Positions 30,301-35,422 of a stretch of DNA of 35,422 bases are shown piece after piece; within the stretch, counting starts at the first letter, position 1; each line of letters opens with the position of its first letter. The notes under the pieces were generated by a model, which was not told the origin of the DNA, made no database searches, and was given only the letters and a program-made list of their open reading frames with translations. The stretch spans positions 1-35,422 of the forward strand of contig PAOL01000070.1 of NCBI GenBank assembly GCA_002708475.1. The letters run 5' to 3'. Source of the DNA: Oleispira sp. (GTDB lineage: Bacteria; Pseudomonadota; Gammaproteobacteria; Pseudomonadales; Oceanobacteraceae). Position numbers and translations under genes: made by a program.

Positions 30301-30550
30301 TTTGAGGATCAAGGCAATGCAATGTCTCTGGAAACAGTAAAGCGGGCCTCACCTGTAGCCTGGGAGAATATCAACCTCCGGGGTAGATACACATTCGCAC
30401 CGACAGGTGAATTGCCAAAACTTGAGGATTTAATGGAATCGATTGATGGCTACCGGCCGACAATCGATAAGTAATGGGCCTCCAGAAACCACAGCTGGCG
30501 CGGCCTGCAGCGGTTTTTGCAATATTTGGAGGCAAAATCCCTAGGACCCC
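27323..30550 (+). mobile_element. Tn3-family transposable unit carrying tnpA only
   Basis: Perfect 41-bp IRs GGGGTCCTAGGGATTTTGCCTCCAAATATTGCAAAAACCGC (27323-27363) and reverse complement (30510-30550) flanking a full-length tnpA; no resolvase or passenger gene inside. Confidence 0.93.
27454..30474 (+). CDS. tnpA: Tn3-family transposase (DDE_Tnp_Tn3)
   Basis: 1006 aa; N-terminal DUF4158-like region, HASADGQKFEAKRETFRTRYSSKYFG, STDTHGVNHVNFALLDLFGYRFAPRYAQV, SPVAWENINLRGRYTF. Confidence 0.97.
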   Translation: MSRNKRLSILTAAEVEDLYGVPSFNESYQRFYFMLNDKELAEISRIRQRKYRCVAIALLGYFKCKPVLLNPRYKSMQDDLVFIARFHYRDLTFRRFSLKPDQKSRIYARVLSIVGVSNWNDKRHQPQLVEHLCTCAESWVEPRAVFDAAIEYLARQKIAIPAYSTLQKIVSQVIGQHQKRLHDQIDAACSQGLSTMLLTLVSGEGQFTFQQLRQSARNFTGTELQKEIAVYHHIQPWMTDVTTVLESLSLSQKNQQHYAERVDYYGAKLKRQSLANQRLYLLCYLQSRHQQGLERIAEGFIHHLRQVKQRAHQMAQERVYRDWQKAARNVSKATDILHLFVDDSIDPDTSFQAVQQRAFQFLNVSDLNSVCRYLSNQKQSAEEAFWQHLDTESTLRAGLLRSLFCCLRFDGTDKTRRLAGALAQARLDLVAGNRLGDVSIDQRLLPKATRPLLSKPDGSIDKSKYEWFLYLQIPNRLNGQLTLPEVIRYRALEDDLVKPEIWKNQKGSLVEGTQQPNISEDPKRLIPRMADELTLRLHEVSHYLERSDTRDVILRPKDGKHHWRLPTASKKHLVNNPFFQQMKAVSIADVLRVVDRDTGFIDDFQHVLGLSSKSRQYEVDLLAILIANATNQGIYGIAQISDCTYEQLSTIQANYLRLETLNASNDRINNATTRLSIFKHYNIQEDILHASADGQKFEAKRETFRTRYSSKYFGTSKGVSAVSLNANHMAINARVIGANEHESHYIFDLLMNNSTEIVPDMLSTDTHGVNHVNFALLDLFGYRFAPRYAQVGRVINELFNITEDKNQQVHISLRKPINTQRIMAHWDTIQRIAVSLAQRKTSQARLVRKLSGYKHNHPLLEALTEYNRLLKAQYLLNYIDDASLRNHVQRALNRGEAYHQLRRAISHVNGDRFRGNSDEEIQIWNESARLVANAIIYFNSKVLSNLLDSFEDQGNAMSLETVKRASPVAWENINLRGRYTFAPTGELPKLEDLMESIDGYRPTIDK

Positions 30551-30615
30551 TGTGAGCTGAACTGCTCGGGAGTACAGTGGGAGACGTAGGCACATCTTCT
30601 AACTAAATGCCCTGG

Positions 30616-30701
30616 GGGAGGGATAAGTACGGGTATCCGGGTAGGTCGATTTCGTTCCTCGCCCTCCCACTGTTCCAAAGGCAATCTTGCCTTTGGACAG
30701 T
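30616..30701 (+). promoter_or_regulatory. Structured 5' leader / palindromic operator upstream of the 145-aa ORF
   Basis: GGGAGGG (30616-30622) / CCCTCCC (30662-30668) with inner GGATA/TATCC, followed by ACTGT-t-CCAAAGGCAA-tc-TTGCCTTTGG-ACAGT (30669-30701). Confidence 0.6.
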
Positions 30702-30715
30702 ACAGGAGAACGAAT

Positions 30716-31153
30716 ATGTCGATGAGTGCAGGGCCAGAGAAACGACGTGATACGTTGAACGAGTATGGCTTATCCAGGTTATCCCTCCAGGCAGGTATCG
30801 CTATTCAAGAACAAGAGAATGTCAAAGCAATATCGAAAGCAAAACGCTTGATTGGTTTCCACCTGACCAAATACTTCGGCGGCTGCTCAATTATGGAGGG
30901 GTATGGATTTTGGTCGCATCAAGGCGACGAATTCGAACGCGAGTATGATGACCCGCAACAGGAAGCGCTTCTTTGGATCAATCTGATGATTATGCCCGAT
31001 CAGCTTGATCAGGCTCGGGCCTGTATTAAGGAATGCGGGGAGCTACTGCGAGAAAGAGGCTTCGCGCCGGATCTAAAGCGTATTCATTGTGAACTGACAG
31101 TAACAGAAGCTCACCATATAACGGTGGGTATTGGGAGTGTGACCCATGGGTGA
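30716..31153 (+). CDS. Uncharacterised 145-aa protein, 3' end abutting an IS200/IS605-type right end
   Basis: RBS aggag, ATG, continuous ORF (HLTKYFGGCSIMEGYGFWSHQGDEFEREYDDPQQEALLWINLMI...); stop codon lies at the IS boundary. Confidence 0.65.
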   Translation: MSMSAGPEKRRDTLNEYGLSRLSLQAGIAIQEQENVKAISKAKRLIGFHLTKYFGGCSIMEGYGFWSHQGDEFEREYDDPQQEALLWINLMIMPDQLDQARACIKECGELLRERGFAPDLKRIHCELTVTEAHHITVGIGSVTHG

Positions 31154-31197
31154 CTGCTCCCCACCCAACGCTTCGCTAGGGTGAGGCTTCCCACTTC
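31150..31197 (-). repeat. IS200/IS605-type right end (reRNA/omegaRNA scaffold region)
   Basis: Minus strand GAAGTGGGAAGCCTCACCCTAGCGAAGCGTTGGGTGGGGAGCAGTCAC directly after the tnpB stop; CACCC/GGGTG stem typical of these ends. Confidence 0.65.
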
Positions 31198-31470
31198 TCA
31201 GGCTGCAGCCGGTAACAAACCGGACTTACGCTCGCCTCCGTGGGCAGAGACGACAAGTCCTGCCGCCTGTAATTGGAAAATTCCCTGTTGCTTGATGTTG
31301 ATCGCCGCATTGGTATCGCGGTCATGGACGGCGCCACAAGCACACGTCCAGGCTCGCACCGAGAGTGCGAGTGTGTCCCGCTTTTCACCACAACAGGAAC
31401 AGGTCTTCGATGAAGCAAACCACTGGTCAATTTTGACCAAGTGCTTACCCGACTGCTCAGCCTTGTAGTG
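31198..31470 (-). pseudogene. tnpB: TnpB (OrfB) C-terminal remnant, 5' part lost at an IS21-type end
   Basis: HYKAEQSGKHLVKIDQWFASSKTCSCCGEKRDTLALSVRAWTCACGAVHDRDTNAAINIKQQG: Zn finger CxxC...CxC plus RuvC-III Asp. Confidence 0.88.
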
Positions 31471-31471
31471 T

Positions 31472-31530
31472 TGATTTGCATTTAAAACTGACCCAGGATT
31501 TTCATCAAAATTTGACCCACCCTGTTCGCC
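31472..31530 (-). repeat. IS21-family terminal repeat region
   Basis: tttaaaactgacccaggattttcatcaaaatttgacccaccctgtt; repeated (A)CTGACCCA / TTGACCCA motifs at the istB-proximal end. Confidence 0.65.
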
Positions 31531-31533
31531 TGA

Positions 31534-32298
31534 TTATGGCGTAATTCTCGGTTTTCTTCCTGCCTGTATTTCCTTCTGATTCGTTGTCGAGTGTTTGTGT
31601 CGGTCACTGTCATTTCCGGTTTCTAGGATATGGCAGTGATGGGTAAGCCTGTCGAGCAAGGCCGTCGTCATCTTCTCGTCACCAAAGATGCTCGACCATT
31701 ATCCGAAGCTGAGGTTGGTCGTAATGATGATGCTGGCGCGCTCGTAGAGTTTGCTGATCAGATGGAACAGCAACGCCCCGCCGGCTTGGCTGAACGACAG
31801 ATAGCCAAGCTCGTCCAGGATCACCAGATCGGTGTGTATCAAGCGATTTGCCAGCCGCCCTTGTTGAGCCTGCTGTTTCTCCTGTTCCAGGACATTGACC
31901 AGCTCAATAGTGGATAAGAACCTCACCCGCTGACGATGATGCTGGATAGCCTGCACACCGATGGCCGTAGCGAGGTGAGTCTTGCCCGTGCCCGGCCCAC
32001 CGACCAAGACGACATTCTGGGTATCCTCCAGGAACTGGCAGCGGTATAGTGACTTCACCAGCGCTTCATCGGCCATACTTTGCTGGAAGTCAAAGCCGGT
32101 CAGGTCACGGTAAGCCGGGAACTTCGCAACCTTCATCTGATACTGGGTGGAGCGCACATCGCGCTCAGACGCTTCCGCTTTAAGTAGCATATCCAGCACG
32201 GGTAGCGCACTCTGGTAAGCCGGTGAGGCTTGCTCAGAGAGCGTTGAGATCGCATCGGTCATGCCGTGCAGCTTCAGGGACTTCAGCGTGGCGACCAT
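31534..32298 (-). pseudogene. istB: IS21 helper ATPase with in-frame ochre stop
   Basis: [98 protein letters not shown]...; TAA at 31699-31701 where NLSFGEW is expected. Confidence 0.9.
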
Positions 32299-32302
32299 CG
32301 CA

Positions 32303-32452
32303 TCAGTGTTTATGGGGTGTTCTCCTCAGCTTGTCATAGCGGGCCGTGTTGGCCAGCGGTTCTGTGACCAGTTTCAAGGCGGGGGGGGTTAATGGCTGGG
32401 GTCGCTGTGGTTGCCCCACAAGAGTTTGCATCTCGCTCAAATCCGGTAAAGA
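32303..32452 (-). pseudogene. istA: C-terminal remnant of IS21 transposase
   Basis: LPDLSEMQTLVGQPQRPQPLTPPALKLVTEPLANTARYDKLRRTPHKH* directly upstream of istB; in-frame stop just before it and an 8-C tract inside. Confidence 0.5.
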
Positions 32453-32904
32453 CTAAGCCTTCGGCGCGATTGAGATCACGGTCTTGACCGGCTTAGAGTG
32501 CAATGCGTTGGGTTAATTATGGGCAATCCCATGATGTGTGTTTCTCTTGAGGCACCATTGGGTCACAGCACCTATCGTTGAGTGATTTTCAACCGCGATC
32601 CCGTTTTTGTCTGTCTAGCCCTGAGGTGTCGTAATGGTGACGGACAAAGGCGGGAACCAGACGCCGCGTGCAATAAATTGAAAATTCCCCTACATCCCCC
32701 CGGCGGCTATCGTCGAGGGCTTAGATTGTATGTATGAGTTGGTGTTAGAGGGGGGCGCCTGAAACCCTAAATTCGGCTAGAAGTACATAGGGGCGTACTG
32801 TATCGCTATCCTAGCGCAGCGATATAGCTGAATCACGGGTTGGTGCTGTTGGGCTAACTGAAATGACTAATAGGCTAAGCTAAGTGAGATGATTTTGGAG
32901 TAAT

Positions 32905-35253
32905 GTGAAAAAATCAAAAATCATAATAGAGTTGTTTGGAAATATGAACATTCGGTTTCTGCCTTTAATGCTTCTTATAGTTTTGTGCTCTGACCATGAA
33001 TTTGCACTTGCCGAAAACGGAGGTCAAGGGTATCGACTTGAGGAAGTAACTGTTACAGCTCAAAGACGTACGCAAGATGTTAGAGATGTGCCAATCGCTA
33101 TTACTGTAGTTTCTGGCGATGAAATGAGAGATAAAGCTATATCAGACTTAACAGATATGGCTAAGTTATTGCCAAATGTGTCAATAAATACAGATTACAA
33201 TGCAATGTATATGAGGGGTATAGGAACGGCTGAATCGAATGTAATTGGTGAGCAAGCGGTTGCCTACATTTTGGATGATGTTTATGTGCCAAGGCTAGAT
33301 TTCTTGAAGCCTGGGTTTGTGGATCTAGCGAACATAGAAGTAATGAAAGGGCCGCAAGGAACTTTATATGGTAGGAATGCTACCGGTGGGGTTATAAAGA
33401 TTGATCATGGTATGCCAACGAGGGAATGGGAGGGCTTTGTAAATCTGGCCTCTGGCGATAGAAACTTTAAAAACTATGAAGGTGCGATATCGGGTCCGTT
33501 AACGGATAAAATTTCCTTTCGTTTAGCTTTAAGGAGCGCCGGAGAAGATGGTTTTGTAGAAAACCTAGTTACTGGTGGAAAGTCAAGAAATAAAGATATT
33601 GAACAAGCAAGAATTTCTATTAGGGCAGATATTAGCGATAACTTTTCAATTGATGCAAGTTACTATCATCTTGATTATTACATTGGCGCATCCGGTGGGG
33701 ATGAAATTCATAAGTATCCTTCCCAATTAAGAGCTCTTGGTGAGGTGTTGACGCCTGGATTTGAGTCTAATCTTGATAGGAGGAATTCAAATTCTTCTGA
33801 AAATGAATCAAGTGGTAGCGGCTATATTGCTCCGATAAAATTTACTTATGACAAGTGGGATCATACGTTCAGCTATGTTTATGGAATGGTTGGCTTGGAT
33901 GATGCGATTCGAGCAGATACTGATGGTCAATCAGCAAATGCTGTCAGAATGTTCATTGATCAAGAGTTTGAGCAAATAAGTCATGAGTTGAGAGTTGTTT
34001 CGCCACCTGGGAGATTTCAATACGTAGCTGGGTTGTTCTATTTGGAAACAGACCTTGAGTCAGAGGTCGGTACCCCATTGTATGCTGATTGGATAAAGTA
34101 TATAAATGTTGGTGGTCTCTCTCCTGATGGGCTTGGTCTCGGTGGGGTGTTAGATCTCGTTACAGGCTTGGTAACAAATGATGATGGTGAGTTGTCGAGG
34201 CTGGACGGATATTTCACTGTCGATGTTGAGTCGTTTGGCGTGTTTTCCCAAGTTGAATGGTCAATCACTGATTATCTAGTTATGACGTTAGGAGCTCGAT
34301 ATTCAGATGATAAGAAACATGGTACTGCTATTCTTACTGATGCGGGCCCGTATCCAATATGGGATGTGCTGATATTGGGAGGGTATACTGCGGACGAAAC
34401 TCTTATATTTAGGGATTTTTCACCAAAAATATCTTTAAGCTGGGAGCCTCATGAGAATGTAACAATTTATTCAACATTTTCTCAGGGGTATCGAGCTGGT
34501 AGTTTTAATATTGGGGCATTTAGTAAAGATAAATATGTATTTGATGCCGAGTCCAGCGATACCCTTGAGGCGGGTGTTAAAACATCACTGCTCGATCAAC
34601 GTTTAAGGTTGAATTTTGGGGCTTTTTATACTGAATATGATGGATATCAGCTGGCAACATTTACCGGATTAAACTATACCCAAAGTAATGCAAATGAAGT
34701 GCGAACAAATGGCGTTGAATTTGATATGACTTTACTTGCTGCTGAAGGTTTGATCCTTTCAATGAATGTAGGGTACAACGATGCTAAGTTTGTTGATTAT
34801 AAAGATGCCCCATGCCGAACGGAGGCTCCCCTAGAGCCCGGGTATCAAGTTCAGGGGATAGTCGCTCTGCCTCCTAGCCCTGAATGTGATTTGTCTGGAA
34901 AAGAGCTACATAGGGCTCCAAGGTTGTCAGGTAGCTTCTCATTTAGTTATGAGTCCCAGATTTTGGATTGGCCCTTAAAGTTTGTGCTCGGTGGGGATGC
35001 TAATTTTAAAGGTGGGGAATATATGGACCCGGATTTGGATCCAGATGATTATCAAGAGGAATATTGGATATATAACGGTCGAATTGGGTTGAAAAGTCTT
35101 TCGGAAAGTTGGGGGCTAGAAGTTCAGGTTAAAAATATTAGTGATGAGCTGGTTAAAACCTATAGTGGAGATGTCACGCTTCAGCCTGGAGCTCATTGGG
35201 CGCTAACCAACCCGCCTCGAACTGTTCATGCTGCACTCAGACTTAATTTTTAA
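32905..35253 (+). CDS. TonB-dependent outer-membrane receptor (second, AT-rich)
   Basis: YRLEEVTVTAQRRTQDVRDVPIAITVV, IEVMKGPQGTLYGRNATGGVIKI, C-terminal HAALRLNF. Confidence 0.94.
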   Translation: MKKSKIIIELFGNMNIRFLPLMLLIVLCSDHEFALAENGGQGYRLEEVTVTAQRRTQDVRDVPIAITVVSGDEMRDKAISDLTDMAKLLPNVSINTDYNAMYMRGIGTAESNVIGEQAVAYILDDVYVPRLDFLKPGFVDLANIEVMKGPQGTLYGRNATGGVIKIDHGMPTREWEGFVNLASGDRNFKNYEGAISGPLTDKISFRLALRSAGEDGFVENLVTGGKSRNKDIEQARISIRADISDNFSIDASYYHLDYYIGASGGDEIHKYPSQLRALGEVLTPGFESNLDRRNSNSSENESSGSGYIAPIKFTYDKWDHTFSYVYGMVGLDDAIRADTDGQSANAVRMFIDQEFEQISHELRVVSPPGRFQYVAGLFYLETDLESEVGTPLYADWIKYINVGGLSPDGLGLGGVLDLVTGLVTNDDGELSRLDGYFTVDVESFGVFSQVEWSITDYLVMTLGARYSDDKKHGTAILTDAGPYPIWDVLILGGYTADETLIFRDFSPKISLSWEPHENVTIYSTFSQGYRAGSFNIGAFSKDKYVFDAESSDTLEAGVKTSLLDQRLRLNFGAFYTEYDGYQLATFTGLNYTQSNANEVRTNGVEFDMTLLAAEGLILSMNVGYNDAKFVDYKDAPCRTEAPLEPGYQVQGIVALPPSPECDLSGKELHRAPRLSGSFSFSYESQILDWPLKFVLGGDANFKGGEYMDPDLDPDDYQEEYWIYNGRIGLKSLSESWGLEVQVKNISDELVKTYSGDVTLQPGAHWALTNPPRTVHAALRLNF

Positions 35254-35422
35254 TTACAATAAAAGGAGATTTTATGCCTAGGGAACATCTGATTAATTGA
35301 AGAGAACCGACATGACGGCTGCTAAATTCAATAATCAGGCGCTCATTTCTCTCTTTTCTGCGCTATTTAGCGCGCTTTTGAAGAGCCTTTATGCGCCTGG
35401 CGCACCTAGCCCCGATTTTCGG

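Noticed and set aside
31181-31468. 95-aa plus-strand ORF at the TnpB locus
   Set aside because: Antisense of the clear TnpB C-terminus.
32799-32830. TATCGCT...AGCGATA inverted repeat upstream of the second TonB gene
   Set aside because: Only 7-bp arms; an operator is possible but not supported beyond chance expectation.
1-35422. CRISPR array, tRNA or rRNA genes
   Set aside because: No regularly spaced repeats and no recognisable tRNA or rRNA sequence were seen by eye.

Overview
The window looks like an accessory region of a Gammaproteobacterium: two metabolic blocks among decayed mobile elements. The lineage is inferred from protein character and not verified. Block 1 (about 1.1-9.7 kb) encodes an amidase, agmatine deiminase with a dead aguB remnant, a LuxR regulator, a class III aminotransferase, a YtcJ-type amidohydrolase and a CobW/G3E GTPase. 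Block 2 (about 11.8-25.4 kb) encodes a TonB receptor, aldehyde dehydrogenase, Fe-type alcohol dehydrogenase, AraC regulator, acyl-CoA ligase, enoyl-CoA hydratase, SCP-x-like thiolase, acyl-CoA dehydrogenase, HSD10-like SDR and AMACR-like CaiB protein. Together these resemble a near-complete route for an alpha-methyl-branched (isoprenoid- or sterol-side-chain-like) alcohol. The whole 100-27,093 segment lies between the tnpA-proximal ends of two diverged Tn3-family remnants facing each other. A third, apparently intact Tn3-family unit (27,323-30,550, perfect 41-bp inverted repeats, tnpA only) interrupts the right-hand remnant. Further right are an uncharacterised 145-aa ORF with a structured leader, a TnpB (IS200/IS605) remnant with its right end, a decayed IS21 element, and an AT-rich TonB receptor. 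Reading by eye also revealed pseudogenes missed by the ORF track: aguB, IS6 transposase, tyrosine recombinase, AraC, sulfatase N-terminus, tnpA fragments and istA/istB.
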